Notes: generated by a model not told the origin, from the sequence alone. A stretch of DNA of 64,000 nt from Bifidobacterium bifidum ATCC 29521 = JCM 1255 = DSM 20456 (GCF_001025135.1 NZ_AP012323.1:1240001-1304000), one strand, 5' to 3'; positions 8,554 through 18,791 are shown, numbered from the stretch's first letter. Numbers and translations are program-made.

Positions 8554-9108
8554 TCAGACCTCCATGATCTCCTTCTGCTTGGTCTCGAACAGCGCGTCGA
8601 GCTGGTCGGTGACCTGCTTGGTGACCTTGTCGAGCTCCTTGAGCAGACGATCGCCCTCGTCCTCGCCCATCTCGCCGTCCTTGACGGACTTGTCGATGGT
8701 CTCCTTGGCCTTGCGGCGGATGTTGCGCACGGCGACCTTGCCGTCCTCGGCCTTCGACTTGGCAAGCTTGACGTATTCCTTGCGACGCTCGCTGGTCAGC
8801 TCCGGCATGGTGATGCGGATGACGTTGCCATCGCGGTTCGGGTTGACGCCGAGATCGGAGTCGCGCAGGGCCTTCTCGACCTTGCTGGCCTGGGACACGT
8901 CGAACGGGGTGACGGAGAGGGTGCGGGGCTCCGGCACGCCGATGGACGCGACGGCCTTCAGTGGAGTCGGAGCACCGTAGTAGTCAACGACGATGCCATT
9001 GAGCAGCGCAGGGTTGGCGCGGCCGGTGCGGATGCCCGCGAAGTTCTCCTTGGTGTTCTCCACGGACTTGTTCATCTGTTCCTTGGCTTGTTCGACAGGA
9101 TTGGCCAT
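8554..9108 (-). CDS. frr: ribosome recycling factor
   Basis: A 184-residue protein that splits post-termination ribosomes together with EF-G. Conserved motifs include the N-terminal RTGRANPALL segment of the three-helix bundle, GVPEPRTLSVTPFD in the hinge and beta domain, NRDGNVIRITMPELTSERR, and VRNIRRKA in the C-terminal helix. The length matches the family. AAGGAG precedes the ATG. It follows pyrH by 80 bases. Confidence 0.98.
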   Translation of the reverse strand: MANPVEQAKEQMNKSVENTKENFAGIRTGRANPALLNGIVVDYYGAPTPLKAVASIGVPEPRTLSVTPFDVSQASKVEKALRDSDLGVNPNRDGNVIRITMPELTSERRKEYVKLAKSKAEDGKVAVRNIRRKAKETIDKSVKDGEMGEDEGDRLLKELDKVTKQVTDQLDALFETKQKEIMEV

Positions 9109-9188
9109 TTTGTGCTCCTTGTTGTTGTTCTTCGTTGAAGTTGGTTTCCCGGGTTGGATGCAGACGCGCGATCACCGATGCGCGTCGC

Positions 9189-9935
9189 TCACGCGAGCGT
9201 GGATTCGGCGGTGGACACCAGCGTGCCGATCTCCTCGCCGAGCAGCGCGCGGGTCACATTGCCGGCCTCTTCGAGACCGAACACGCGGATGCGCTTCCTG
9301 TTGTCGCGGGCCATGGACAGCGCGGCGGCATCCATGACCGCCAGGTTGTCGACAAGGGCGCGGTTGTAGCTCAGCGTCGCGAAACGCTTGGCATCTGCGT
9401 CCTTGCGGGGGTCGGAGGTGTAGACGCCGTCGACGCCGTTCTTGCCCATGACGACCTCATCGCAATGAATCTCCAGCGAACGCTGGATGGACACCGTATC
9501 AGTGGAGAAATACGGCATGCCCGCACCGGCGCCGAAGATCACGACGCGGCCCTTCTCCAAGTGGCGGATGGCCTTGAGCGGAATGTACGGCTCGGCGACC
9601 TGGCCCATGGTGATGGCCGTCTGCACGCGGGTGGCCTGCCCCTCCTGCTCCAGGAAATCCTGCAGCGCGAGGCAGTTCATCACCGTGCCCAGCATGCCCA
9701 TGTAATCGCCGCGGGAACGGTCGATGCCGGCCTGCTGCAATTCCGCGCCGCGGAAGAAGTTGCCTCCGCCGACGACGATGGCGACCTGAACGCCCTGCCG
9801 CACGGCGGGGACGATCTCCTCGGCGATGCGACGAATCACCTGCGTATCGATGCCGACCTTTCCGCCGCCGAACGCCTCACCAGACAGTTTCAGCAATACC
9901 CTTCGTGGCTGATCCGCCGCTACTCCATCTGCCAT
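9189..9935 (-). CDS. pyrH: UMP kinase
   Basis: A 248-residue hexameric amino-acid-kinase-fold enzyme converting UMP to UDP. Visible motifs are [11 protein letters not shown] near the N-terminus, [21 protein letters not shown] and [13 protein letters not shown]. The ATG at 9935 follows a GAAAGG site and places the first strand at the expected position; the longer frame reaching 9992 adds a Ser/Arg-rich leader with no support. Confidence 0.97.
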   Translation of the reverse strand: MADGVAADQPRRVLLKLSGEAFGGGKVGIDTQVIRRIAEEIVPAVRQGVQVAIVVGGGNFFRGAELQQAGIDRSRGDYMGMLGTVMNCLALQDFLEQEGQATRVQTAITMGQVAEPYIPLKAIRHLEKGRVVIFGAGAGMPYFSTDTVSIQRSLEIHCDEVVMGKNGVDGVYTSDPRKDADAKRFATLSYNRALVDNLAVMDAAALSMARDNRKRIRVFGLEEAGNVTRALLGEEIGTLVSTAESTLA

Positions 9936-10047
9936 GCATAGCCTTTCTGATATCGGTTCCCTGATGCTTCGTGAGCCGGAACCGCCCGACATACTGCCTA
10001 TCAGCGTATCCGCAAACTGCGACAGTGCCTGGTAGCGACTCGCGCGA

Positions 10048-10728
10048 TCACAGCGATTCGGCGAATTCCTCGACCCGGGCCACCACGTCGTCGAGATACG
10101 ACGCAGAAGTGCGCCACCGGCCGGGAACCTCTATCGAATGATTGGCCTGCGGGTACTCATGCACGAGGCCACTGAGACGATGGGCCCGGTCGCTGCGGTA
10201 CAGCGGGTCCGCGGTTCCTGCGCAGATCAGCGGTTCGGGAGCCGAGCCGGGCTCGTAATCGTCATCGCCCGGCACGGGGATGACGGACCGTGTCGGATCG
10301 AAGTCGGCCGGCGACAGCACGGGCGTCAGCAAGGCCATCGGGACGCCGAGCCGGGACACATGCGGGTAGATGAACGTCGACAGCGATTTCGCCACCACCA
10401 GGGTGCGCGGCTGCGATGACGGACTCGACCGGCGAGGGATGCCATCCAGCCAGTCGTCGACGGCTCCGGACAGCATCGAGAATATTCTCGGCGCGGGGGT
10501 CTTCGACAGGTCCGCATCGACGTCGAGCCGTTCCACGAACCAGCCGGCATCGGCCAACGCCATCGCGCAGTAATACAGCAGCGGCCGATCGCAGTTGTAT
10601 CCGGTGCCCGGCATGATCAGCGCATGCCGGTCGGTCCTATCCGATGCCATGCGGTTCTTCGGCCATTCGTTTCTGCGGCAGGTGGGCTGCGCCGTTCCGC
10701 TCCCCATCAACGATGAAATCATCGTCAT
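10048..10728 (-). CDS. alpha/beta-hydrolase-like protein
   Basis: A 226-residue cytosolic protein with the outline of a small alpha/beta hydrolase: [15 protein letters not shown] as the oxyanion loop region, VVAKSLST in the position of the nucleophile elbow (serine, but without the usual first glycine), CAGTADPLY for the acid and ANHSIE for the histidine. The triad is inferred from order and spacing. A GGGGGAT run precedes the first ATG. The substrate is unknown. It is flanked by pyrH and tsf on the same strand with separate spacing, so it may be its own unit. Confidence 0.6.
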   Translation of the reverse strand: MTMISSLMGSGTAQPTCRRNEWPKNRMASDRTDRHALIMPGTGYNCDRPLLYYCAMALADAGWFVERLDVDADLSKTPAPRIFSMLSGAVDDWLDGIPRRSSPSSQPRTLVVAKSLSTFIYPHVSRLGVPMALLTPVLSPADFDPTRSVIPVPGDDDYEPGSAPEPLICAGTADPLYRSDRAHRLSGLVHEYPQANHSIEVPGRWRTSASYLDDVVARVEEFAESL

Positions 10729-10775
10729 GATCCCCCATATGATTTTTCGTTATTCGTGTGATTGCATGCTGTCGG

Positions 10776-10802
10776 CTGGCATGGCCGCGCCGGCCATGCC
10801 AG
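10776..10802. repeat. perfect 12-bp palindromic hairpin
   Basis: CTGGCATGGCCG (10776-10787), 3-nt loop CGC, and its exact complement (10791-10802). It lies a few bases from the tsf terminator and just upstream of the hydrolase-like gene. Its symmetry with a tiny loop and no U run suggests a REP-like element or operator rather than a terminator. Confidence 0.6.
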
Positions 10803-10807
10803 GTATG

Positions 10808-10847
10808 ACAAAGGCGGCCGACGCATGAAAGCGCGGACCGCCTTTGT
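10808..10847 (-). terminator. terminator after tsf
   Basis: ACAAAGGCGG (10808-10817) pairs with CCGCCTTTGT (10838-10847), with a further CCG/CGG inner pairing. It is about 85 bases past the tsf stop and could act in either direction. Confidence 0.7.
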
Positions 10848-10930
10848 TGAGGTTCATCTCAGCTCACAGGCTGTTCCCCGGCCCGATGATGCGGACCGGA
10901 GCGGGACGAATCAAACCTTCGCGGTTCGAT

Positions 10931-11782
10931 TCACTCCTCTTCGCCCTTGCCGACCTCGATACGGGCGAAGGCCACGGCCTTGCCACCGACTTCCTCGAAC
11001 AGCTTGCCGACGGTCTTGGACGGATCCTTGACGAACGGCTGCTCAAGCAGGACGACTTCCTTGTAGAAGGCGTTGAGACGGCCTTCGACGATCTTCGGAA
11101 CGATCTTCTCGGGCTTGCCTTCGGCCAGGGACTTCTCGGTGGCGACGCGACGCTCGGACTCGACGACATCGGCCGGAACGTCCTCACGGCTGAGCCACTT
11201 GGCGCCCATGGCGGAAATCTGCAGAGCGGCCTCGTGAGCGACCTTGGCACCGGCTTCGTCGGTGGCGATCATCGCGACGATGCTCGGGGGCATCTCGACG
11301 GACTTCTTGTGCGCGTAGATCTCGACGTGCGGGCCGGAGATCTTGGCGAACTGGCCGACCTTGACGTGCTCGCCGAACAGGGCGGCCGCCTCTTCGACGG
11401 CGACCTTGACGGTGCCGTCCTCGGCGTTGGACGCCAGGAGCTCGTCGGCGTTGTTCGCGTCGGCGGCCACGGCGTAGCCGAGCACGGTGTCGGCGAATTC
11501 GACGAAATTCGGGGTCTTGGCCACGAAGTCGGTCTCGGAATTGAGCTCGACGGCGTAACCGGTCTGGCCTTCGGCGGACTCGATCACCTTGGAGGCGATG
11601 GTGCCTTCCTGGGCCTTGCGGCCTTCGCGCTTGCCAGCGGCCTGGATGCCCTTGGCGCGGATGATCTCCTTGGCGCGGGCGACATCACCCTCGGCCTCGG
11701 TGAGAGCCTTCTTGACGTCCATCATGCCGGCGCCGGTGTCTTCGCGCACCTGCTTGATCAAAGCTGCAGTGATTGCTGCCAT
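10931..11782 (-). CDS. tsf: elongation factor Ts
   Basis: A 283-residue nucleotide exchange factor for EF-Tu. The N-terminal UBA-like domain (IKQVREDTGAGMMDVKKAL) and the core motif TDFVAKTPNFVEFA, whose TDFV phenylalanine intrudes into EF-Tu in the family, are clear. GAGGAG precedes the ATG. It is co-transcribed with rpsB, with an intercistronic hairpin between them. Confidence 0.98.
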   Translation of the reverse strand: MAAITAALIKQVREDTGAGMMDVKKALTEAEGDVARAKEIIRAKGIQAAGKREGRKAQEGTIASKVIESAEGQTGYAVELNSETDFVAKTPNFVEFADTVLGYAVAADANNADELLASNAEDGTVKVAVEEAAALFGEHVKVGQFAKISGPHVEIYAHKKSVEMPPSIVAMIATDEAGAKVAHEAALQISAMGAKWLSREDVPADVVESERRVATEKSLAEGKPEKIVPKIVEGRLNAFYKEVVLLEQPFVKDPSKTVGKLFEEVGGKAVAFARIEVGKGEEE

Positions 11783-11819
11783 TGATTTGTCTCCTCGTTA
11801 AAAATGTGTCCCCATAGTG

Positions 11820-11843
11820 ATGGGAGGCTGTTGCACCTCCCAT
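11820..11843 (-). terminator. intercistronic hairpin between rpsB and tsf
   Basis: ATGGGAGG (11820-11827) pairs perfectly with CCTCCCAT (11836-11843) across an 8-nt loop, 16 bases after the rpsB stop. Such a hairpin in rpsB-tsf operons lowers tsf relative to rpsB; that role here is inference. Confidence 0.5.
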
Positions 11844-11858
11844 ACTACAGGAGGTAGG

Positions 11859-12683
11859 TCACTCGGCCTTGGCTTCCTCGGCCTCGGCGGCCGGAGCAGC
11901 TTCAGCGGAAGCGCCCTCGGTCAGCAGTTCCTTCTCCCAAGCGGCCATCGGCTGCTCGGCTTCGGTCTCGCCCTCGGCCTTGGCGGCCCGGCCGGAACGC
12001 TCCAGCAGGCCATCGGCCACTGCGTCGGCCATCAGGCTGGTCAGCAGCTCGATGCCGCGGATGGCGTCATCGTTGGCCGGAATCGGGTAGTCGACGGACT
12101 CCGGGTCGGTGTTGGTGTCGACGAGGGCCACGACCGGGATGCCCAGCTTGTGGGCTTCCTCGACGGCGAGCGATTCCTTGTTGATGTCCACGACGAACAT
12201 CGCGGAGGGGGTGCGGACCATGTTGCGGATACCGCCAAGCTGCTTCTCCAGCTTATCCTTCTCGCGCTCCAGCAGCAGCAGTTCCTTCTTGGTCAGACCG
12301 GAGCCGTGCACGTCGGAGAAGTCCATCTCCTCAAGTTCCTTCAGACGGCTCACACGCTTGGAGACGGTCTGGAAGTTGGTCAGCATGCCGCCGAGCCAAC
12401 GCTCGGACACGTAGGGCATGTTCACGCGCGTGGCCTGGGTCTGCACGGCTTCCTGGGCCTGCTTCTTGGTGCCGACGAACAGCACGGTGCCGTTGTGGGC
12501 GACGGTGGCCTTGATGAAGTCATAGGCCTTGTCGATCAGCTCCAGCGACTTGAACAGGTTGATGATGTGGATGCCGTTGCGCTCCATCAAGATGTACTGC
12601 TTCATCTTGGGGTTCCAACGACGGGTCTGGTGACCGAAGTGGACGCCGGCCTTGAGCATTTCGCTCATCGTGATCTGTGCCAT
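11859..12683 (-). CDS. rpsB: 30S ribosomal protein S2
   Basis: A 274-residue small-subunit protein. Conserved blocks include [57 protein letters not shown] and NDDAIRG. An Ala/Glu-rich C-terminal tail is typical of actinobacterial S2. The ATG at 12683 follows AAAGG and starts the standard MAQITM; the longer open frame to 12860 is leader sequence. The 200-base leader (12684-12883) includes a GGCCGTC/GACGGCC inverted repeat near 12815-12846 that could be the def terminator or part of an S2-responsive leader. Confidence 0.98.
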   Translation of the reverse strand: MAQITMSEMLKAGVHFGHQTRRWNPKMKQYILMERNGIHIINLFKSLELIDKAYDFIKATVAHNGTVLFVGTKKQAQEAVQTQATRVNMPYVSERWLGGMLTNFQTVSKRVSRLKELEEMDFSDVHGSGLTKKELLLLEREKDKLEKQLGGIRNMVRTPSAMFVVDINKESLAVEEAHKLGIPVVALVDTNTDPESVDYPIPANDDAIRGIELLTSLMADAVADGLLERSGRAAKAEGETEAEQPMAAWEKELLTEGASAEAAPAAEAEEAKAE

Positions 12684-12883
12684 AGCACTACCTTTCTTGT
12701 CGGTTCTTGCCTGGTCATGCGTACCTGAGTGCAGCCCCGCCGAAGCGTGGCCGACCGACACAGGCCGTCGCGGACATGACGCGATATGGTGTGCACCGGT
12801 TGACGATAACGGTTGGCCGTCGCCACCTGCGACTGCGGTGACGGCCGGGTTGGCGCACAAATATTCAGAATACCACCACGTGC

Positions 12884-13372
12884 CTACTTGGCGGCGTGCT
12901 CACGCATGTACCGCAACGCCTCGCGGCGCTCCGTCTTCTCCAGCCGGTCGAGGTACACGTGACCGTCGAGGTGATCGGTCTCATGCTGCAGCATGCGACC
13001 CATCAGGCCGCTGCCCTCCAGCACGACCTCGTTGCCGTCCAGGTCGATGCCGCGCACGCGGGCGTAATCGGCACGACGGGTCTTGTACCACAGGCCGGGA
13101 ACGGACAGGCATCCTTCGTCACCGTACTGTTCGCCGCTCTTCTCCTCCAGCACCGGGTTGAGCACGTACCCGATCTTCCCGTTGATGTTGTACGAGAAGG
13201 CGCGCAGCCCGACACCGATCTGGTTCGCCGAGAGCCCGGCACGACCCGGATCGTCGACGGTGTCCAGCAGATCCTGCACAAGGCGGCGTACGGAGGGCGT
13301 GATCTCCCTGATCGTCTCGCACGGGGTGCGCAGCACCGGATCGGGAACTGTTCTGATTTCGCGGATGGCCAA
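12884..13372 (-). CDS. def: peptide deformylase
   Basis: A 162-residue metalloenzyme that removes formyl from nascent proteins. The three motifs are present: [13 protein letters not shown] (C88) and QHETDH (H130, E131, H134). The initiation codon is TTG: the bases at 13370-13372 read TTG on the minus strand and follow the acyl-CoA ligase stop directly (TAATTG), with GAGGAG six bases upstream. The overlap-free but touching arrangement implies translational coupling to fadD. Confidence 0.96.
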   Translation of the reverse strand: MAIREIRTVPDPVLRTPCETIREITPSVRRLVQDLLDTVDDPGRAGLSANQIGVGLRAFSYNINGKIGYVLNPVLEEKSGEQYGDEGCLSVPGLWYKTRRADYARVRGIDLDGNEVVLEGSGLMGRMLQHETDHLDGHVYLDRLEKTERREALRYMREHAAK

Positions 13373-15397
13373 TTACTTCTCCTCACTGGTGTCGTTGCTG
13401 TCGGATGCCGCGTCGCCCACGCTGTCCTCCTGCTCGGGGCTGCCGGATTCGGCTTCGTCGTCCTTCATGAAGCGAATCTTCCCCTTCGCCTGGTCGAAGG
13501 CCTGCTTGACGCTTTCCGAAGACTGCTTCACGGTCTCGGCGGTCATGTCGAGGATCTTGACGGTGGCGGGCAGCGGCTTTGCGGCGTTCTTCGGAGCATA
13601 GATCATGTTGTCGATCACGTCGGCGTAACGCTGCAGCACCTTCGGGCGGACCACCTTCATGCTGGGTGTCAGAGTGCCGTCCTCCTGGTTGAACTCCTCG
13701 TCCAGAATAACGAACTTGCGCACCGACTCGGCGCGGGAGACGTTGCCGTTGGCCTTGTCGATGTACTGCTGCACCAACGCTCGGACCGCGTCGTTGGTCG
13801 CGATCTCGCTCATCGGCGCGTCGATGTCGAGGTTCTGCGAGGCAAGCCACGATCGGGTCATCTCCGCGTCGAGTTCGATGAGCGCGGCGATGAACGGGCG
13901 TCCGTCGCCGATGACGACGGCATGGGCGACGATCGGGCATGTGTTGATGACATCCTCCATCGGCACCGGGCTGATGTTCTTGCCGCCGGCCGTGATGATG
14001 ATGTCCTTCTTGCGGCCCGTGATGAACACGAATCCCCGATCGTCGATCGTGGCGAGGTCACCCGTGTGCAGCCAGCCATCGGAGGTCAGGGCCTCGGCGG
14101 TCCGCTGAGGCTGCTTGTAGTAGCCAAGGAACACGTTCGGCCCCTTGATCATCAGCTCGTCGTCATCCGCGAGCCTGATGGAGATGCAGCCGGGCCGGCC
14201 GACGGAGCCGACCTCGTTCGCGTCCTGGAAATTCACCAGGCAGGGCGCGGCCGTCTCGGTCATGCCATACCCCTGGATGAAGGTGATGCCATCGAATCCG
14301 TTGAAGAAGTGCGCGAGATCGGCATTGAGCGGGGCGCCGCCGCAGGCGAGCCACTTCATGTTGGGGCCCAGGGCGGAACGGATCGACGAGCCCACGGTCT
14401 GCATGTAGAAGCTGTGCTGGATGCGGGCGCACAGGGAATGATGGCCGCCGGCCATCTCGTCCTTCGACCACTGCACGAAATGATCGAACGCCTTGGCGAA
14501 CAGGCGCCCCTTGAGACCGGCTCCGGCCTTCTGCGAGGCGGCGTTGTACACCTTCTCGAACACGCGGGGCACGCCCAGCAGATACGTGGGCTTGAAGCCA
14601 CGCAGGTCGGCGAGCAGCCGCTTGGCGCTGGAGATATAGCCGACCACGCCATGCGAGCCGATGGCCACGTACTGGATGTACCGCGCGAAGCAGTGCGCCA
14701 GCGGAAGGAACAGCAGCAGACGGCTCGGCTGGTACAGCATGTCGTTGAGTACCTCATAGCCGTTGTAGACCGTGTGGTTGAAGTTGCGGTGAGACAGCAT
14801 CACGCCCTTCGGTTTGCCGGTGGAGCCCGACGTGTACACGATGGTGAACAGGTCGTCGGCGCGGACGCGGCCGATCGCCTTGTCCAGTTCCTCGTCGCTG
14901 ACGGACTCGCCGAAATCGGCGACCGCGTCGAGGCCGTTCGCCTTGAAGTTGAACACGTAGCGCAGGCTCTCGCTGTGCGCGCGAATCTGCTCAAGGATCT
15001 GCGCATGAGAGTCGTCGCCGGCGAAGGCGATGACCGGTTCGACCTCTGCGACGATATCACCCGTCTGCTTGGGCGAATCAGTCTCGTATACGGGGACGCT
15101 CACCGCGCCGATGGAGGCGCAGGCGAAGTCCACGACGCCCCACTCATAGCAGGTGGCGGCGTATATCACGACCATGCTGCCGGGCTTGACCCCGAGGCCG
15201 AGAAGCCCCTTGGCCACCTCACGGACGCGGTCGTTCATCTGGCCGGCGGACACGTCATGCCACTGCCTCGTCTCATCGTCCTGCCATTGGGCGACGAGGT
15301 CATCGGGGTCGCGTTCGCAACGCTTGGCGAGCAGTGAATAGATGGTGTCCAGGTCTGTGGTCTGATAGATCGTATCGACGGTGTATTCACGCAACAT
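13373..15397 (-). CDS. fadD: long-chain acyl-CoA synthetase (AMP-binding)
   Basis: A 674-residue ANL-superfamily ligase that activates fatty acids with ATP and CoA. Motifs: YTSGSTGKPKGVMLSH (P-loop), YGMTETAAP, DGWLHTGDLATIDDRGFVFITGRKKD (hinge and A8). A polar acidic C-terminal tail of about 60 residues follows the catalytic core. The ATG at 15397 has a GGAG site; upstream in-frame starts do not. Bifidobacteria lack full beta-oxidation (established), so a role in using host fatty acids for lipid synthesis is likely (inference). A paralogue lies at 20552-22366. Confidence 0.93.
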   Translation of the reverse strand: MLREYTVDTIYQTTDLDTIYSLLAKRCERDPDDLVAQWQDDETRQWHDVSAGQMNDRVREVAKGLLGLGVKPGSMVVIYAATCYEWGVVDFACASIGAVSVPVYETDSPKQTGDIVAEVEPVIAFAGDDSHAQILEQIRAHSESLRYVFNFKANGLDAVADFGESVSDEELDKAIGRVRADDLFTIVYTSGSTGKPKGVMLSHRNFNHTVYNGYEVLNDMLYQPSRLLLFLPLAHCFARYIQYVAIGSHGVVGYISSAKRLLADLRGFKPTYLLGVPRVFEKVYNAASQKAGAGLKGRLFAKAFDHFVQWSKDEMAGGHHSLCARIQHSFYMQTVGSSIRSALGPNMKWLACGGAPLNADLAHFFNGFDGITFIQGYGMTETAAPCLVNFQDANEVGSVGRPGCISIRLADDDELMIKGPNVFLGYYKQPQRTAEALTSDGWLHTGDLATIDDRGFVFITGRKKDIIITAGGKNISPVPMEDVINTCPIVAHAVVIGDGRPFIAALIELDAEMTRSWLASQNLDIDAPMSEIATNDAVRALVQQYIDKANGNVSRAESVRKFVILDEEFNQEDGTLTPSMKVVRPKVLQRYADVIDNMIYAPKNAAKPLPATVKILDMTAETVKQSSESVKQAFDQAKGKIRFMKDDEAESGSPEQEDSVGDAASDSNDTSEEK

Positions 15398-15472
15398 AGG
15401 CTCCACTATAAGCATGGCCGCGTACCGGCACGCGGCCATGCGGAACATATCATCCGGCTTGCGCGGCGTGTA

Positions 15473-15967
15473 TCACCCGATGTCCGTCATCGTGCACAGC
15501 CAGCGGCATCCCATCTGGCGCAGCACGATGTTCGACCAGTAGTTCTGCACGCCGATGGTCAGATGCGTCGATATCTCGAACGTCGTCGGATTGATGAACA
15601 TCCCCGACATCATCCGGGGCACCACCGGCAGATACCGGAGTTTGGCCTTCAGCTCGGGATTCGACTGCATGTGGTTGTCGAGCAGGTACGCCATGGTCTC
15701 CAGCTTCTTGAGACACGGGCCGGTCACCGCCCGTCTGAGCTTGCCCGCATGCAGCTGTCCGCGCATGATGTCGGCGGACATGCATGCTATGCGGGCGGAC
15801 GATACCGCCAGCGAATGGCCCTGTGCGGCGTTGATGCTTCCCGCGCCGCAGCTGGTGATGTGATACGGCACCGGAACGTCGGACGATTCTACGATGACGT
15901 ACCCGTCGAGGCTCGGCACCGGGCAGGGCGGGTTTTCGCGCGCGTAATGATAAGTGGGTTGCTCCAT
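15473..15967 (-). CDS. Rv3235-family (DUF6459-like) protein
   Basis: A 164-residue protein beginning MEQPTYHYARENPPC after a GGAGA site. The C-terminal half has the pattern of the actinobacterial Rv3235 family: a helical region with AYLLDNH, then a closing QMGCRWLCTMTDIG that resembles the family WRxTxLExG ending. The function is unknown in the family, which is often encoded next to secA; secA is not here. Family assignment is from memory of the C-terminal pattern and is moderate. Confidence 0.5.
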   Translation of the reverse strand: MEQPTYHYARENPPCPVPSLDGYVIVESSDVPVPYHITSCGAGSINAAQGHSLAVSSARIACMSADIMRGQLHAGKLRRAVTGPCLKKLETMAYLLDNHMQSNPELKAKLRYLPVVPRMMSGMFINPTTFEISTHLTIGVQNYWSNIVLRQMGCRWLCTMTDIG

Positions 15968-16035
15968 GTCTGTTTCTCCGTCTTCTCTCTCGCCCCCATC
16001 CACGATGAAAGGGGATAATCCCAGCACAACACAAC

Positions 16036-16068
16036 AAAGGCACCCCCGCAATGGACGAGGGTGCCTTT
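16036..16068 (-). terminator. terminator after guaB3
   Basis: AAAGGCACCC (16036-16045) pairs with GGGTGCCTTT (16059-16068), with A and T runs on both sides. It lies about 55 bases past the guaB3 stop and could work in both directions. Confidence 0.85.
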
Positions 16069-16122
16069 TTGTGCAATCGTGCCGCGATTCGAGCCTCCGA
16101 CGCGGAGGCGAAGCATCACGGA

Positions 16123-17244
16123 TCAGACGTGGTAGGGGTTGACGACCACCGAGCAACGCTGGAAGCTCTTGACGTCGACATAGCCCGTGGACGCCATGGC
16201 TCGGCGCAGCGCGCCGATGTAGTTCACCTGGCCATCAGCGCGGTGGCTGGGCCCGAACAGGATCTGCTCCAGCGAGCCGACCGTGCCGACATCGGTGCGG
16301 GAACCGCGTGGCAGGGTCTGGTGACGGGCTTCCGCACCCCAATGCTTGCCGCCACCGGGAGCCTCGGTGGCGCGGGCGAGCGGAGCGCCGAGCATGACGG
16401 CGTCGGCGCCCATGGCGAGGGCCTTGACGAAGCTGCCCGAATCCCCCATGCCGCCATCGGCGATGACCTGCACATAGCGGCCGCCGGACTCGTCCATGTA
16501 ATCGCGGCGCGCCTCAGCCACGTCGGCGATCGCGGTCGCCATCGGGGCGTGGACGCCGATCGTCGTGCGCGTAGCGGTGACCGCACCGCCGCCGAAGCCG
16601 ACCAACACGCCCGCCGCACCAGTGCGCATCAGGTGCAGGGCCGCCGTGTAGTTCGCGGCGCCGCCGACGATGACCGGAACATCGAGGTCGTAGATGAACT
16701 TCTTGAGGTTCAGCGGCTCATGGCCGAGGGACACATGCTCGGCGGACACCACCGTGCCGCGGATGACGAACAGGTCGACACCGGCTTCGACCACCGTGGA
16801 GTAGAACTGCTGGGTGCGCTGCGGGGAAAGCGCGCCCGCCACGGTGACGCCCGCATCGCGGATCTCATGCAACCGGCGGGTGATGAGCTCGGGCTTCACC
16901 GGCTCACGGTAGATCTCCTGGATCCGCTCGGTCGCGACGTCATCGGGCAGCTGGGCAATCTCGTCGAGCAGCGGCTGCGGATCGTCATACCGCGTCCACA
17001 GACCCTCCAGATCCAGCACGCCAAGAGCGCCCAGCCGGCCCATCGCTATCGCCGTGGCGGGGCTGGTGACCGAATCCATCGGGGCTCCGATGACCGGTAC
17101 GTCGAACTCATAGGCATCCACCTGCCACGACGTCGACACGTCCTGCGAATCGCGGGTGCGACGAGAGGGAACGATGGAGACATCATCCAGCGCGTAGGCC
17201 ATGCGGGCCTTCTTGCCCAAACCGATTTCAATTTCCTGAGACAT
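16123..17244 (-). CDS. guaB3: GuaB3-type IMP dehydrogenase/GMP reductase family protein
   Basis: A 373-residue TIM-barrel protein. APMDSVTSPATA near residue 55, IVGGAANY and ADGGMGDSG are family motifs. It has no CBS domains, and the loop that carries the catalytic cysteine in GuaB (GSICTT type) reads IRGTVVSAEHVS, without cysteine, as in actinobacterial GuaB3. Activity may therefore differ from IMP dehydrogenase. The ATG at 17244 gives the standard start MSQEIEIGLGKKARMAY; the Shine-Dalgarno is weak. It is divergent from icd across 159 bases. Confidence 0.93.
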   Translation of the reverse strand: MSQEIEIGLGKKARMAYALDDVSIVPSRRTRDSQDVSTSWQVDAYEFDVPVIGAPMDSVTSPATAIAMGRLGALGVLDLEGLWTRYDDPQPLLDEIAQLPDDVATERIQEIYREPVKPELITRRLHEIRDAGVTVAGALSPQRTQQFYSTVVEAGVDLFVIRGTVVSAEHVSLGHEPLNLKKFIYDLDVPVIVGGAANYTAALHLMRTGAAGVLVGFGGGAVTATRTTIGVHAPMATAIADVAEARRDYMDESGGRYVQVIADGGMGDSGSFVKALAMGADAVMLGAPLARATEAPGGGKHWGAEARHQTLPRGSRTDVGTVGSLEQILFGPSHRADGQVNYIGALRRAMASTGYVDVKSFQRCSVVVNPYHV

Positions 17245-17403
17245 GGTTTCAAGGCTAATGCCGGGCTGTGACACCGGACGCGGCCGCACACGCGCATCAC
17301 CCGCCGTCTCACATTGTGGCGAATACCGAGCGGCGGACAACGCGCGGTAACATCGATGCGCTAAGACTGGTGCACATACGCCAATCACGCTAGGAGGAAA
17401 CGC

Positions 17404-18624
17404 ATGGCCAAAATCAAGGTCGAGGGAAAGGTCGTCGAGCTCGACGGCGACGAGATGACCCGCGTCATCTGGAAGGACATCAAGGACCGTCTGATCCTGC
17501 CCTATCTGGACGTCGATCTGGACTATTACGACCTGGGCATCGAGAACCGTGACGCCACCGACGACCAAGTCACCATCGACGCGGCAAAGGCAATCCAGCG
17601 CGAGCACGTGGGCGTCAAGTGCGCCACCATCACTCCGGACGAGGCCCGCGTCAAGGAATTCGGTCTCAAGAAGATGTGGAAGTCCCCCAACGGCACAATC
17701 CGTAACATCCTCGGCGGCACGATCTTCCGCGAGCCCATCGTGATGAGCAACGTGCCTCGTCTGGTGCCCGGCTGGACCAAGCCGATCGTCGTGGCCCGCC
17801 ACGCCTTCGGCGACCAGTACAAGGCCACCGACTTCAAGGTGCCGGGCGCCGGACGCCTGACCGTCACCTTCACTCCCGAGGACGGCTCCGAGCCGATTGA
17901 GCACGTGGTCTATGACTACGGCCAGGACGGCGGCGTGGCCCAGGTGCAGTACAACGTCAACGATTCGATCCGCGGCTTCGCTCGCGCCTGCTTCAACTAT
18001 GGCCTGATGCGCCACTACCCGGTGTACCTGTCCACCAAGAACACGATTTTGAAGGCCTACGACGGCCAGTTCAAGGACATCTTCGCCGAAGTGTTCGAGA
18101 CCGACTACAAGGACAAGTTCGACGAGGCTGGACTGACCTACGAGCACCGCCTGATCGACGACATGGTCGCCAGCTCCCTCAAGTGGCACGGCGGCTACAT
18201 CTGGGCGTGCAAGAACTACGACGGCGACGTGCAGTCCGACTCCGTGGCTCAGGGCTTCGGCTCGCTGGGCCTGATGACCTCCGTGCTGATGACCCCGGAC
18301 GGCCAGACCGTCGAGGCCGAGGCCGCGCACGGTACCGTGACCCGCCATTACCGTCGCTGGCTCAAGGGCGAGAAGACCTCCACCAACCCGATCGCCTCGA
18401 TCTTCGCGTGGACCGGCGGACTCAAGCACCGCGCTGACCTGGACGGCACGCCCGAGGTTCGCCACTTCGCCGAGACGCTGGAGAAGGTCATCGTCGACAC
18501 CGTCGAAGGCGGTCAGATGACCAAGGATCTGGCCATGCTGGTGGGACCGGATCAGGCGTGGCTCGACACCGAGGGCTTCATGAACGCGCTGGACGAGAAC
18601 CTTTCCAAGGCGCTGACCGCGTGA
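17404..18624 (+). CDS. icd: isocitrate dehydrogenase (NADP+), monomer/dimer eukaryote-like type
   Basis: A 406-residue enzyme converting isocitrate to 2-oxoglutarate, needed for glutamate synthesis in an organism with an incomplete TCA cycle. It belongs to the type II IDH family: [20 protein letters not shown] start, [18 protein letters not shown] substrate loop, [18 protein letters not shown] and [26 protein letters not shown] site sets the start. The coding sequence has very strong codon bias, which suggests high expression. Confidence 0.97.
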   Translation: MAKIKVEGKVVELDGDEMTRVIWKDIKDRLILPYLDVDLDYYDLGIENRDATDDQVTIDAAKAIQREHVGVKCATITPDEARVKEFGLKKMWKSPNGTIRNILGGTIFREPIVMSNVPRLVPGWTKPIVVARHAFGDQYKATDFKVPGAGRLTVTFTPEDGSEPIEHVVYDYGQDGGVAQVQYNVNDSIRGFARACFNYGLMRHYPVYLSTKNTILKAYDGQFKDIFAEVFETDYKDKFDEAGLTYEHRLIDDMVASSLKWHGGYIWACKNYDGDVQSDSVAQGFGSLGLMTSVLMTPDGQTVEAEAAHGTVTRHYRRWLKGEKTSTNPIASIFAWTGGLKHRADLDGTPEVRHFAETLEKVIVDTVEGGQMTKDLAMLVGPDQAWLDTEGFMNALDENLSKALTA

Positions 18625-18690
18625 CCGGCCGGGCGGGGTTCTCCGGCGGCTCCCGCCACCGGTGATCGCCGCCGGCAATCCATCGCCATC

Positions 18691-18730
18691 AAGGCCCGCA
18701 TCCCATGTCCCCACACGAGATGCGGGCCTT
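18691..18730 (+). terminator. terminator after icd
   Basis: AAGGCCCGCATC (18691-18702) pairs with GATGCGGGCCTT (18719-18730) over a 16-nt loop, followed by GTGC. It lies 66 bases after the icd stop. Confidence 0.75.
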
Positions 18731-18746
18731 GTGCATATGGTGAGGC

Positions 18747-18752
18747 TACAAT
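18747..18752 (+). promoter_or_regulatory. -10 element for the lipoprotein gene
   Basis: TACAAT lies 40 bases before the lipoprotein ATG. No convincing -35 was found at 16-18 bp, so this is a tentative promoter. Confidence 0.35.
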
Positions 18753-18791
18753 CGAAAGTCACAGTATTCGCATGACTGAAAGGGCGTGACC

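Noticed and set aside
12684..12883. A ribosomal-protein leader riboregulator upstream of rpsB
   Set aside because: Only one imperfect inverted repeat is visible, and it fits a def terminator equally well; no consensus structure could be drawn.
16123..18762. A very long minus-strand open frame (879 codons) covering icd antisense and guaB3
   Set aside because: The part above 17244 is antisense to icd, which has clear family motifs on the plus strand; guaB3 begins at 17244 with the standard N-terminus.
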